Source of the DNA: Pectobacterium aquaticum | GTDB lineage: Bacteria; Pseudomonadota; Gammaproteobacteria; Enterobacterales; Enterobacteriaceae | Length of the DNA: 64,000 bases | NCBI RefSeq assembly: GCF_003382565.3 | Contig: NZ_CP086253.1 | Span: 4,216,001 to 4,280,000 of the forward strand | Direction of reading: 5' to 3' | In this document: one piece after another, positions 44,099 through 52,438 of the stretch | How positions within the stretch are numbered: position 1 is the first letter of the stretch | How the letters are laid out: every line of letters begins with the position of its first letter | Position numbers and translations under genes: made by a program | The notes under the pieces: model-generated | Databases searched by the model: none | What the model saw: only the letters and a program-made list of their open reading frames with translations | Told to the model about the DNA's origin: nothing

Positions 44099-46588
44099 TT
44101 ATTGCCCTTCACCCTTTCCTGCATGCGAGACCGGCAAGGCTTCCTTATAGACTTCGTTCACCGAATTAAATTGTCGCGCCGCCTCCAGTGCATTCAATGT
44201 TGTTAGCTTCATCGAATTGCGAATGGGCCGGTGAGGCACGTTTTCAATCGGTGTTTTTAACATCAGGGGTTTACCTAATTCAAACAAAATACAGTCATAA
44301 GTATCAACACTTAACTTTCCCGTTTGCTCAACGTCTAGTTCATTCCTTTTCACGATTTTCTGGCTTTTAACTGGCCATATTTTCTTAATCGATTTCCAGT
44401 GGGGATCAAGGTCACTCGTTGAGGCGATAGCAAGGTAGCGTATTTCTGCGACTACGTGATTTTTTGACTTTTTCATCGCCGCATTGAATGTCTCCACTCT
44501 GGTGTGGTACCACGCCGATGTGCCGTTTTCAAAATTATCAAAATAGGTGCTGGTTCGCCCCACCTTACCACCCAAAGCGGCCGTCATCACTAAATCGGGG
44601 TAAAGCGTTTGCCCCATGCCGTAATAAGGGATCCGTGCGGCTTCTTGCAGATATAAACGTTCTTGTAATTGTTGCGTGCTGTAATAATTTCCCGCAACAC
44701 CAAGCTGGTGCTTTAGAAAATCCACAATCCAGCGGCATCCAACCTGACCATCGTTGTTGGGCAGAAGTGCAAACGCGCCAATCCCCACCTCAGAAATGGC
44801 ATCAAGGTAAGGGTTGTCTTCCACGTTTTGGTTAAAAAAGCCGGGATAGAGGGCAAAGGCTCCAAACACGGGGCGACTTTTCTGGCCTGCTACGGATGAT
44901 GTGTCTTGCGTAATACGGATCAACGCATCACGGTAACGGTGCATTTGGTTAATGGCATCGTCCGGCACCAAATCGATTTTATCAATATCGTATTTATCTG
45001 CATCGCTACCATCCACTTGGCTCGCTTTGGTTTGAATACGGTACTTGGCATCGAATAGCCAAATACAGCGCTTATCGCTCGGCGTAGGGAATTCAACCTT
45101 CAAGACAATATCAGGACGATGAGAGACGAAGTAAGAACGAATATCTTCGCTGTTTGGGCTAAAATGAGGTTCGTGAGCCAATCTCGCCACTAAACCATCC
45201 TCGCGTTCAAAAACAAACGCGCCCGCAAATCCATTTTTTAACTGATATTCAAAGTCATTTTTTAATACCAAGGCTTGGCGATTCGGGGTGATATCCTTAA
45301 ATCCAAGATCGTCGACTAAAATGTTGCGCAATGCCAGAAAACACCACACTTCATAAATATCAGCAACAGATTTCATCGAAATACTGGTTTGATTAGCAAA
45401 AACATCCAAGTAGCATTTAAGCTCCTGCCAAATACGATATACCGCGCTGTAGCCCGTTTTTTGTTGCAGTACGAGCGATGATTTAGCCAAACCATTAAAT
45501 TCGCTAACGTCACGTAAAAAACTGTGGTTCAGCATTTTGATCAATGGTTTTTGCCAACTGCCAATTTCAGTGAGAAACGAATCTGAAAGGCGTTGATTTT
45601 CAGGTGCTTGATTATTTTTCCGCAGTTTGCGTTCAAACTCGGCTAATCGATTTTTGCATTGAGTGACCACCATCTTGATAAAACGATTCTCTGGCGTATC
45701 GACACTCAAGTGCTTTTTTTCAACGCGATAGCGTTTATCAGACCGACCATTTTTCAGATCGTTAATGACGTTTTCGGCTAAGCGATAAGGTAAGCGGCCT
45801 TTTAAACGATCCGCACGCACAAATGAAACATTGGGCTGTAGGCGGCGATGAGGCGCCTGACTGATTATTTTTAAACTTTGTTCTAAACGTTGCCTCAGTG
45901 CCGTGAAATTAGCCAACCAGAGTAACGGAAAATCACCACGTTGTTTGCTTTGCTCTGCGTCTTGCTCCGTTTTCTCCGCCAGGCTAAAACGCCACAGCGG
46001 ATAATTTTTGTCGAGTACACGATACATCTCCGGCAAATCACGGTGTAAATCCATTTTGGTCGGCAACACTTCAAAAGCGAGAGTAAACCGATAGTCCTGA
46101 CCTGCACGGCGATAGCTGAGCGGCAGGCGCATCCAGCCGACATCATTACCTGTATTGATGGTGCCCGTTAAGCGCGCGGGAATATCGCGTTTCTTTGCCG
46201 CAAAGCGAAAACCTTCATTCACCAGCCTTACGCGGTGGGTTAAAGCGGCTTGCTCCACCTCATTAAAAAACACCCACTCAAACTGATATTGCGCATTTTC
46301 AAAAAACAAAGGTTCCCGCAGAGTGATCGACTCACTCTGCACACGAGGGGAATTACCCAACGTTTCAGAGATCAGCGTTTCATCCAGAACTGCCACTTCC
46401 TGCAAATCCATCGCAGGGGAAAAACGCACCGCCGAGCCCACACTATTCTCAACCAAGGGATGAAGAGCATCAGCGTGCTGAACGCGTTTAGCCAGCGTGT
46501 TACGGTAAACCTGTTGCCGTTTAGCGATATCATTACACCAAATCGACAGTTCAAAATGCTCAGTTTGTACTCGCAGTAATTCGGGCAT
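44099..46588 (-). CDS. McrC-like DUF2357 / PD-(D/E)XK nuclease subunit
   Basis: This 829-residue protein has a beta-rich N-terminal DUF2357 region to about residue 300, a DIYEVWCFLALRN helix near 410, and a PD-(D/E)XK nuclease core with RPDIVLKVEF at 491-500 and LFDAKYRI at 511-518 (Asp493, Asp513, Lys515). This order is the McrC architecture: the nuclease partner of an McrB motor in modification-dependent restriction. The C-terminal 250 residues are an extension I do not recognise. It starts 18 bases after the McrB-like gene, in the same operon. The catalytic residues are present, so it should be active. Confidence 0.82.
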   Translation of the reverse strand: MPELLRVQTEHFELSIWCNDIAKRQQVYRNTLAKRVQHADALHPLVENSVGSAVRFSPAMDLQEVAVLDETLISETLGNSPRVQSESITLREPLFFENAQYQFEWVFFNEVEQAALTHRVRLVNEGFRFAAKKRDIPARLTGTINTGNDVGWMRLPLSYRRAGQDYRFTLAFEVLPTKMDLHRDLPEMYRVLDKNYPLWRFSLAEKTEQDAEQSKQRGDFPLLWLANFTALRQRLEQSLKIISQAPHRRLQPNVSFVRADRLKGRLPYRLAENVINDLKNGRSDKRYRVEKKHLSVDTPENRFIKMVVTQCKNRLAEFERKLRKNNQAPENQRLSDSFLTEIGSWQKPLIKMLNHSFLRDVSEFNGLAKSSLVLQQKTGYSAVYRIWQELKCYLDVFANQTSISMKSVADIYEVWCFLALRNILVDDLGFKDITPNRQALVLKNDFEYQLKNGFAGAFVFEREDGLVARLAHEPHFSPNSEDIRSYFVSHRPDIVLKVEFPTPSDKRCIWLFDAKYRIQTKASQVDGSDADKYDIDKIDLVPDDAINQMHRYRDALIRITQDTSSVAGQKSRPVFGAFALYPGFFNQNVEDNPYLDAISEVGIGAFALLPNNDGQVGCRWIVDFLKHQLGVAGNYYSTQQLQERLYLQEAARIPYYGMGQTLYPDLVMTAALGGKVGRTSTYFDNFENGTSAWYHTRVETFNAAMKKSKNHVVAEIRYLAIASTSDLDPHWKSIKKIWPVKSQKIVKRNELDVEQTGKLSVDTYDCILFELGKPLMLKTPIENVPHRPIRNSMKLTTLNALEAARQFNSVNEVYKEALPVSHAGKGEGQ

Positions 46589-46606
46589 TTCGTACCGCCT
46601 TATGGG

Positions 46607-48445
46607 TTATGGCCAGAAACTGGTAAAGCCTGATTGAGCAAGCTTATTTTGCATCCAATCAATTTTAGCGCGACTGCGGCAAGCAATCATTATTGTCTCA
46701 CCATCTTGTTGCTTTTCACGGTAAAAATCCTGTCTTGCGTTTGGTTGATTCCAAATAGCGGACAGATTTTCCTTTAAAATACCGGATAATTTTATGAGCA
46801 GCGATTCATCAATATCATGCTGAGCTAATTTATCGCTATCACCTTCAATACGCGGTAATAACTTGCACATTAAAAAATCATCCCAAACCGCTTGTAACTG
46901 CATTTCGTCTTCAGGTTGATGACTGATCACACTCAGCAGCAATTCATTTAAGGCACGATAGGCCAATTTAAAGGGCGTGTTGTCCAAAACGGTATTCAGC
47001 GCATGTAGAAATTGAATACTCGCTTTGCCATCTGCATCAATTACAGGCAAGCGTTCTTTATTCTTCACAGCACTTGAATAAATCGGGTAGGTCAGTTTTT
47101 TAGAGGCGACTGTTGGTGAAAAATATTCATTAAAATCGTTAGGGAAGAAATCACCAAAATCGAAACTCAGTGCGCGGTCAATCACCTTACGGGAAAAGCC
47201 GTGCGTGGTCTCATCCATATTCACCGTACCGGCCACCAGTAAGTTAAAGGGAATGCCGATACCGTGCTTAGAAAATTCAAGCCATAACGCAGAAGTCGGG
47301 TCTAATTCTAAACGCTCGCACAATTCATTCCGTTTATCATCAGAAAGTGACTGAATCACGGAGGCTTTTAATAACGGGTCGCACTGGTAGGTAAACTCAT
47401 CATCTTCCCATTCCCATTCGCGGGTTTCCAGTATAGATAAATAATCCGCAAAATACTGCTCGACAGGGGCAAGATTCATTTCATCCAAGCATAACCAATA
47501 CGGCGGTATTGCCTGCAAATCATTACGGTTCCCTGACGTTTTGTTCCCTGCGATTTGCACACCGGTCTCTGCAATGGTTTTCCACGCTTTAACAATAAAT
47601 TGCAACACATCGGTGATGACGTACTCGGCATTGTTATTCAAGCGAGTGGTATAACCTAATAAATCGCTGGGTTCATGCCAATCCGGACGGACGGAAACTA
47701 AACAATAGGTTTCTTGACGGCTTCCCGTCGCTTCTGCTTGTTCACGAACAAAACGTGATTTTCCTGTGCCGGAAATACCGGCTAGGAGGAGGAACGGTTT
47801 AGGGAGGGGGGTAGTGTCTCTATCTGGTCCACTCAATTTTTCTTTGGCCGGTATGTCTTGCATTTCGAACTCCATCCCCTCTATTTCTCTATAAAATTTC
47901 AGTAATGAATACAAATCGTTTTTGAGAATTTCATCAGATGGGATACTGTCAGCAGCATAATATTTTGCTATCACACTTGGTTTTTCATACGATTTACCGA
48001 GAGTGGTGTCTGCTTGTAAATCTATATCTTTAACACCCCAATTTTCTAAACCAATTATTTTACTTAATAGTTGCTTCTTTACATATTCAGCGCGTTCTTC
48101 GGCTCCTTTCTTCCCCCATTTTTTAGCTGGTTTTGTTGTACCTTGATTAAGCGATAAGTAAATCCCTGAACCATCAGATTTAAAAAGGTATACTGGATAG
48201 ATTCCTGCTTGAGTGGTACTTGTAATTTTCGGATTAAGAATAGACACCCAAGGAACATTAGCCCAATTTCCTGCTCCAGCACTAGCCTCTACGTCATAAT
48301 TCAAATCAAACTGACTAACTATATCTTCTATTTCTTTTTTTAACTCTTTTCTCAATAAATTCGCAATTGGATTATTAGTAAACCCCTGTTTTGTAGCCGA
48401 AACCCAACTTTTAGTTATTATCTGGAATTTTTCTTGCAGGCTCAT
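46607..48445 (-). CDS. McrB-like AAA+ GTPase with modified-DNA-binding N-domain
   Basis: This 612-residue protein has an N-terminal MrcB-type domain (GAGNWANVPWVSILNPKIT near residue 57, GIYPVYLF and LSLNQGTTK) and an AAA+ motor: Walker A GISGTGKS at 223-230, Walker B LCLDEMNL at 318-325, and GTVNMDETTH at 406-415 followed by FSRKVIDRA, the McrB-type motif. Family motors use GTP to move DNA while the N-domain recognises modified bases and the McrC subunit cuts. AGGAG lies 6-10 bases upstream of the ATG at 48445. The target modification is unknown. Confidence 0.85.
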   Translation of the reverse strand: MSLQEKFQIITKSWVSATKQGFTNNPIANLLRKELKKEIEDIVSQFDLNYDVEASAGAGNWANVPWVSILNPKITSTTQAGIYPVYLFKSDGSGIYLSLNQGTTKPAKKWGKKGAEERAEYVKKQLLSKIIGLENWGVKDIDLQADTTLGKSYEKPSVIAKYYAADSIPSDEILKNDLYSLLKFYREIEGMEFEMQDIPAKEKLSGPDRDTTPLPKPFLLLAGISGTGKSRFVREQAEATGSRQETYCLVSVRPDWHEPSDLLGYTTRLNNNAEYVITDVLQFIVKAWKTIAETGVQIAGNKTSGNRNDLQAIPPYWLCLDEMNLAPVEQYFADYLSILETREWEWEDDEFTYQCDPLLKASVIQSLSDDKRNELCERLELDPTSALWLEFSKHGIGIPFNLLVAGTVNMDETTHGFSRKVIDRALSFDFGDFFPNDFNEYFSPTVASKKLTYPIYSSAVKNKERLPVIDADGKASIQFLHALNTVLDNTPFKLAYRALNELLLSVISHQPEDEMQLQAVWDDFLMCKLLPRIEGDSDKLAQHDIDESLLIKLSGILKENLSAIWNQPNARQDFYREKQQDGETIMIACRSRAKIDWMQNKLAQSGFTSFWP

Positions 48446-48574
48446 CCTAGCTCCTAAATTAAGACAATAAACTTATGATATCTAGTACAAAAATTTATTT
48501 TATTGCGTAATGCTATTTATTTCTACTACACACGAAAAATTTATTTGGCTTTCACAGAAGAATCGGTTCAACCA

Positions 48575-48609
48575 AACTCACCTCCCGAGAAGGTGAGTTT
48601 TCATTTTTT
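48575..48609 (+). terminator. Orphan plus-strand intrinsic terminator
   Basis: AACTCACCT and AGGTGAGTT form a 9-bp stem with a 7-base loop followed by TTTTCATTTTTTT on the plus strand. No plus-strand gene precedes it: the upstream gene (McrB-like) runs the other way from 48445. It would end a short transcript from 48446-48574, or block antisense reading toward the XRE gene. Confidence 0.6.
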
Positions 48610-48631
48610 TATTACCAACCAAAACCAAAAG

Positions 48632-48685
48632 CTACGATATACGTAGTATCTAATATCTTTCATACCTACGAATATCGTAGGTATG
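48632..48685 (+). promoter_or_regulatory. Two palindromic operators at the first XRE gene
   Basis: CTACG-ATATA-CGTAG (48632-48646) and CATACCTACGA-ATA-TCGTAGGTATG (48661-48685) are perfect palindromes sharing the CTACG-N5-CGTAG core. The second includes the ATG start codon of the regulator at 48683. Binding there would block both promoter and start. The same core stands upstream of the paralogue at 49371. Confidence 0.75.
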
Positions 48686-49000
48686 AATATTCGTCAGCAA
48701 CATCGTGATATTTTCAGTCAACGTCTCAAAGATGCCCGATTGTTAAGGGGGCTGTCTCAGAAAGGGCTGGGTATCGCAGCCGGAATTGATGAGTTCGTAG
48801 CAAGCGCCCGAATTAACCGTTATGAGAAAGGTGTGCATGAAGCCAACCTCGTCACCGCCAGCCGTTTGGCTGAAGCACTAGATGTTCCCCTCGCCTATTT
48901 CTATGCCGCTGATGATAATCTGGCAAAAATGATTCTGACATTTGCAGAGTTATCCGCAGCAGAGCAAACGGCACTACTCAACTCGCTGGAAAACAAATAG
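48683..49000 (+). CDS. XRE-family regulator, first of two paralogues
   Basis: This 105-residue protein has a helix-turn-helix (SQRLKDARLLRGLSQKGLGI, then AARINRYEKGVHEAN-like NRYEKGVHEANL) in residues 10-60 and a helical tail ending TALLNSLENK. It is about two-thirds identical to the protein at 49371. The start codon lies inside a 25-bp palindrome with no ribosome-binding sequence upstream, so a leaderless or tightly repressed mRNA is possible. Likely an autoregulated repressor; targets are unknown. Confidence 0.85.
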   Translation: MNIRQQHRDIFSQRLKDARLLRGLSQKGLGIAAGIDEFVASARINRYEKGVHEANLVTASRLAEALDVPLAYFYAADDNLAKMILTFAELSAAEQTALLNSLENK

Positions 49001-49015
49001 TTTGCCAGACGTTCA

Positions 49016-49273
49016 TTACGTCTTATCGCCCCTTATCTTTACCTTTCGATCAAGCAAACTCCCCTCCGTATCATAATAACGACTCGGCCATATTTCGGCG
49101 GGATGTACCCCAAGTGCGCCTGCAACTAGCCATTCGCCTTTAGGCCAAGGGCGCGTTAATACATTTGCCAGCGTTGACGAACTCAAACCTACAGAACGTG
49201 AAAGCGCAGCCATTGAAGTACTCTTCTTGTGTAAGGCAGCAATGATATCTGCTTTGTGCCAGTCCTTTTTCAT
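49016..49273 (-). CDS. Ner/Nlp-family winged-helix regulator
   Basis: This 85-residue protein has the Ner pattern DWHKADIIAALHKKSTSMAA, LSRSVGLSSSTLANVL and RPWPKGEWLVAGALGVHPAEIWPSRY, seen in Mu Ner and SfsB/Nlp proteins, which repress early phage or sugar-fermentation genes. It is convergent with the preceding XRE gene (16-base gap) and divergent from the second, so it may link the two units. ATG at 49273 is used; AGGAGG lies 6 bases upstream. Confidence 0.85.
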   Translation of the reverse strand: MKKDWHKADIIAALHKKSTSMAALSRSVGLSSSTLANVLTRPWPKGEWLVAGALGVHPAEIWPSRYYDTEGSLLDRKVKIRGDKT

Positions 49274-49316
49274 CTAACCTCCTAACAGTTCATCATTAAA
49301 GGAACATGCACCACCA

Positions 49317-49369
49317 ATACTACGTTATTCGTAGTATCTAGCTCAAGAAAAAACTACGATTCTCGTAGT
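49317..49369 (+). promoter_or_regulatory. Two palindromic operators at the second XRE gene
   Basis: ATACTACG-TTATT-CGTAGTAT (49317-49337) and ACTACGA-TTC-TCGTAGT (49353-49369) are perfect palindromes on the CTACG-N5-CGTAG core; the latter ends one base before the start codon. Layout and core match those of the first paralogue, so the two proteins probably share operators. Confidence 0.75.
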
Positions 49370-49370
49370 C

Positions 49371-49697
49371 ATGATGACAAAAAAAAATTACCATGACGTT
49401 TTCTGCCAACGACTAAAACAGGCTCGCTTGGCAAAAGGCTTATCGCAGAAAAAACTCGGCATTGCTGCTGGTATCGATGAATTCGTCGCCAGCACGCGTA
49501 TCAATCGCTATGAGAAAGGCGTTCATGAAGCAAGTATTGAGACGGCTCAACAGTTAGCAAAGGCGCTGGATGTGCCACTCGCCTACTTCTATACAGAGAA
49601 CGATGAGTTAGCCGAAATGATGCTGGCGTTTTTGGCATTGTCACCAGAGAAAAGGGCGGAAGTTTTGGCGTTGGTGGAAAATGAAAGAAACACATGA
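49371..49697 (+). CDS. XRE-family regulator, second of two paralogues
   Basis: This 108-residue protein (MMTKKNYHDVFCQRLKQARL...) has the same helix-turn-helix and NRYEKGVHEAS segment as the protein at 48683; the first 75 residues are nearly the same and the tails differ (PEKRAEVLALVENE). It lies between the Ner-like and Fic genes. It likely cross-regulates its paralogue through the shared palindromes. The second ATG at 49374 is an alternative start. Confidence 0.85.
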   Translation: MMTKKNYHDVFCQRLKQARLAKGLSQKKLGIAAGIDEFVASTRINRYEKGVHEASIETAQQLAKALDVPLAYFYTENDELAEMMLAFLALSPEKRAEVLALVENERNT

Positions 49698-49783
49698 CAG
49701 GCTGTTAAGTGTTATCCCTGAACTCTGCTTTAGATTTTGTTACCGCACGGCAAACCTTACCTAAATTGTCTCTATCCGATCCT

Positions 49784-49880
49784 AATAAGGACAAAATTCC
49801 TATAACTTGTCCTTATTGACTTGAATTTTGTCCTTATTCCTACTACGTTTAGAGACACCGACGACTATTCTGTCCTTATA
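49784..49880 (+). promoter_or_regulatory. Array of TTGTCCTTATT repeats upstream of the Fic gene
   Basis: AATAAGGACAA (49784-49794, inverted), TTGTCCTTATT (49807-49817 and 49828-49838) and a partial CTGTCCTTATA (49870-49880) line the promoter region. Another exact inverted copy lies in the coding region at 50091-50101, with weaker GGACA-containing versions to about 50190. The 5' winged helix of the Fic protein is the natural binder; that is inferred. Confidence 0.65.
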
Positions 49881-49883
49881 AAA

Positions 49884-51302
49884 ATGAGCCAAAACACTCG
49901 TATACAGCAAGAGAAAATATCAATTTTGCAAGCAATGCTTCAGTTCGATGAAGCAAAAAGCCTGGGCGAAATTGAAGAATTCCTATTTTTTTCAATAAAT
50001 AAGAAAACACTACAGCGCCGACTTAAAGAGCTGTACGACGACGGACAGATCGTGACGGTAGGGGAAAAACGCAATACTAAATATTATGCAAATAAGGACA
50101 ATTCACCTTCATTGCATGTCCTTAAGCCATTCGATAAGGACACTAGCGATAACAACATAGGGACAATACGGGCAGATGAGGACAATCACCCCATCTTTTC
50201 CAAAGAGGCTATCTCACAGCTCGCCTATTTAGATACACCTTCGTATGCACGTAAAAAATCCAGCTATCAATTTGATATTTTGGATAATTATTTACCCAAC
50301 ATCACTCAGTACCTGCCGAATCAGATACAAACGACGCTGGCGAAAATGGGGAAACGATTTGATGACACACTGGCAGCAGGGACTTATGCGAGGAATATTA
50401 GTCAACGTCTACTCATTGATTTGTCCTATAACTCTAGTCGACTAGAAGGTAATACCTACTCCAAGCTTGATACACAAAAACTCATAGAACAGGGGCTGAC
50501 AGCCGATGGTAAAGTTCATGAAGAAACCATCATGATCATGAACCACAAAGAAGCGATTGAATTTTTAATTGAAAATGCCGAAGAGATAATCATTAATCCC
50601 TTCACAATCAGAAATATTCACGCCCTGCTTTCGCAAGATTTACTCGCCAATCCCAATGCATGCGGTAACATCAGGCAGATAGAAGTCTCTATTGGAAAAT
50701 CGGCCTATTTTCCGCTAAACAACCCCCATCAACTCGAAGAATACTTCTCTCTATTGCTACGCAAAGCAGAACAAATCCACGACCCCTTTGAGCAAAGCTT
50801 TTTCTTATTCATTCATTTATCGTATCTACAAGCCTTTGAAGACGTAAACAAGCGAACCGCTCGATTATCCTGCAATATCCCTTTTATTAAGCACAATTTT
50901 TGTCCGTTAAGTTTTATTGATGTACCGCAAGAGGATTACTTTAAGTCACTGCTGTATTTCTATGAAACCAATGAACTCCTGCCCGCTTTAGAGCTGTTCA
51001 AATGGGCCTATACGAGATCTTGCGAACAATATGATGTAGTAAAAGAGTCGATTGGCGAAATTGATATTTATCGCATACAACATCGTGCGGCACGAAAAGT
51101 GGCGATGGGGAGCATTATCCGAGAAAACCTTAATGAACCGCTTGCAGAACAATATCTTAAGAAATATTGTGCAGAAAATAACATTCCTTCTGCCGATAAA
51201 TTTATTGCCATGACACTCAGTGATTTAGCTCAACTTCATGTTGGATCAATCGTTGGACTTGGCATTACAGAAAACATGTTTATTAAGTGGAAAAATAGTT
51301 GA
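49884..51302 (+). CDS. Winged-helix/Fic-fold protein with degenerate Fic motif
   Basis: This 472-residue protein (ATG 49884; a TTG 63 bases earlier is less likely) has an N-terminal winged helix (ILQAMLQFDEAKSLGEIEEF, LQRRLKELYDDGQIVTVGE), a linker to about residue 110, a Fic fold with the inhibitory-helix motif SSRLEGN near residue 185 and the Fic loop QAFEDVNKR near residue 318, and a C-terminal helical part. The canonical HPFxxGNGR loop has Gln in place of the catalytic His and Val for Gly, so AMP transfer is unlikely. Together with the repeat array it looks like a ligand-sensing regulator. Its target genes are not known. Confidence 0.78.
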   Translation: MSQNTRIQQEKISILQAMLQFDEAKSLGEIEEFLFFSINKKTLQRRLKELYDDGQIVTVGEKRNTKYYANKDNSPSLHVLKPFDKDTSDNNIGTIRADEDNHPIFSKEAISQLAYLDTPSYARKKSSYQFDILDNYLPNITQYLPNQIQTTLAKMGKRFDDTLAAGTYARNISQRLLIDLSYNSSRLEGNTYSKLDTQKLIEQGLTADGKVHEETIMIMNHKEAIEFLIENAEEIIINPFTIRNIHALLSQDLLANPNACGNIRQIEVSIGKSAYFPLNNPHQLEEYFSLLLRKAEQIHDPFEQSFFLFIHLSYLQAFEDVNKRTARLSCNIPFIKHNFCPLSFIDVPQEDYFKSLLYFYETNELLPALELFKWAYTRSCEQYDVVKESIGEIDIYRIQHRAARKVAMGSIIRENLNEPLAEQYLKKYCAENNIPSADKFIAMTLSDLAQLHVGSIVGLGITENMFIKWKNS

Positions 51303-51343
51303 ATGAACTAAAAGAGTGTAGTGAATCAATAAACCGACACGCG

Positions 51344-51535
51344 CTACACATTAAACGCCTCTTGTTTGGCAAGTTGCTCATTGCGGCTAATGCCCAATCG
51401 GTTTGCGGCCGCTTGCCAGCCTTTTACGGCGCCAAGTACCTCGTCATAGATACGGGTTGCGTCCTCGCGGCTTAAGCGGAAAAAATCGATCACCTCAAAG
51501 GCAGATGATAACTTCCAGCCTCTATTGATGAGCAA
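51344..51535 (-). pseudogene. HipA-like kinase, C-terminal relic
   Basis: The 63-codon frame reads GWKLSSAFEVIDFFRLSRED, then AVKGWQAAANRLGISRNEQL, matching the C-terminus of HipA-family kinases. The join AFEV/IDFFRLS skips the middle of that region, so there is also an internal deletion. It is on the same strand as the hipBA N-terminal relic at 43.7-44.1 kb but 7.5 kb from it. The remainder of 51303-51735 is non-coding apart from the repeats below. Confidence 0.6.
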
Positions 51536-51653
51536 AAAACAATCAAATAGGGACTATATTCCCATAATATTGCCAAAAATGGGAATACAGTCCTCTTTTC
51601 TCGGTCGATGAAATCGACACAAAAAATCTATCCACGCTTTAATCGGTCACAGA

Positions 51654-51725
51654 TTGACCAACTCTTAAATGACCAGTAGACTCATTCATGTAGACCAACT
51701 TTTTTTAAGAATTTGACCAACTCTT
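51654..51725 (+). promoter_or_regulatory. GACCAACT direct repeats upstream of the Phd-VapC operon
   Basis: TTGACCAACTCTT occurs exactly at 51654-51666 and 51713-51725, with TAGACCAACTTTT at 51691-51703. They lie directly before the antitoxin ribosome site, as expected for toxin-antitoxin operators. The assignment rests on position. Confidence 0.5.
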
Positions 51726-51735
51726 CGGAGGACCT

Positions 51736-51975
51736 GTGCAAAAAATCAATCTCTACGAGGCAAAGACCAATTTCTCTAAAATTATCAACCATGTATCTGA
51801 AACGGGAGAATCCTATGTCATCGCCCGCAACGGTAAACCCGTAGCGAAGATCGTTCCTCTTACCCTTACCGAAAAAACGCCACGCATTGGTTTCATGAAG
51901 GGCCAAGTTTCAGCACCAGAGAATTTTAATGATTTGAATAAAGAAGAAATTATCGACATGTTTAATGGGAAATAA
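51736..51975 (+). CDS. Phd/YefM-type antitoxin
   Basis: This 79-residue protein starts at GTG 51736 with GGAGGA 4-9 bases upstream. It has the Phd/YefM fold INLYEAKTNFSKIINHVSET and VIARNGKPVAKIVPL, and an acidic C-terminus (NDLNKEEIIDMFNG) that would bind the toxin. Its stop overlaps the toxin ATG by one base, indicating translational coupling. It should repress the operon with the toxin as co-repressor. Confidence 0.9.
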   Translation: MQKINLYEAKTNFSKIINHVSETGESYVIARNGKPVAKIVPLTLTEKTPRIGFMKGQVSAPENFNDLNKEEIIDMFNGK

Positions 51976-52415
51976 TGATGACAATCAACAAGGACGATGC
52001 CCCAAAGCAGCGCTCTACTAGCTACTTGTTAGATACGCACGCGTTGATTTGGTTAGCAGGTGAGCCGGAAAACCTTAGCAGCGACACAATCGCCATTCTT
52101 TCCGATGACAATAACCGTTTTTACTTCTCTTCCGTCAGCATACAAGAGATAGCAATCAAAACGGCACTAAACAAGCCCAGCTTTAGTATTGATGCTGAGG
52201 CTATAACGAAAGGTTTATTATCAGCGGGTTATCTTGAGCTTCCTATGCAGGCAACTCACGCCTATAACCTCACAAGATTACCCGAAATGCACCAAGACCC
52301 GTTTGACCGAATATTAGTCTCTCAAGCGAAAATAGAAGGTCTGGCACTGATAACAAACGATGGCAATATTATTAAGTATTGCTCAGGCTATATCAGCGTG
52401 ATCAAATGTTGTTAG
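51975..52415 (+). CDS. vapC: PIN-domain toxin (VapC family)
   Basis: This 146-residue protein has the PIN-domain acidic residues in LLDTHALIWLAGEPENLS near residue 20, SVSIQEIAIKTAL near 53, and QDPFDRILVSQA followed by LALITNDGNI, the usual VapC set. VapC toxins cut initiator tRNA or rRNA. The N-terminus is longer by about 15 residues than typical; ATG at 51975 or 51978 is used because of the overlap with the antitoxin stop. The module is intact. Confidence 0.88.
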   Translation: MMTINKDDAPKQRSTSYLLDTHALIWLAGEPENLSSDTIAILSDDNNRFYFSSVSIQEIAIKTALNKPSFSIDAEAITKGLLSAGYLELPMQATHAYNLTRLPEMHQDPFDRILVSQAKIEGLALITNDGNIIKYCSGYISVIKCC

Positions 52416-52438
52416 CATTCCAAGGAAAAACAACCGAC

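Noticed and set aside
49501..49695. A minus-strand reading frame opposite the second XRE gene
   Set aside because: It has no ribosome site and its sequence is explained by the plus-strand XRE gene, which has a recognisable domain.
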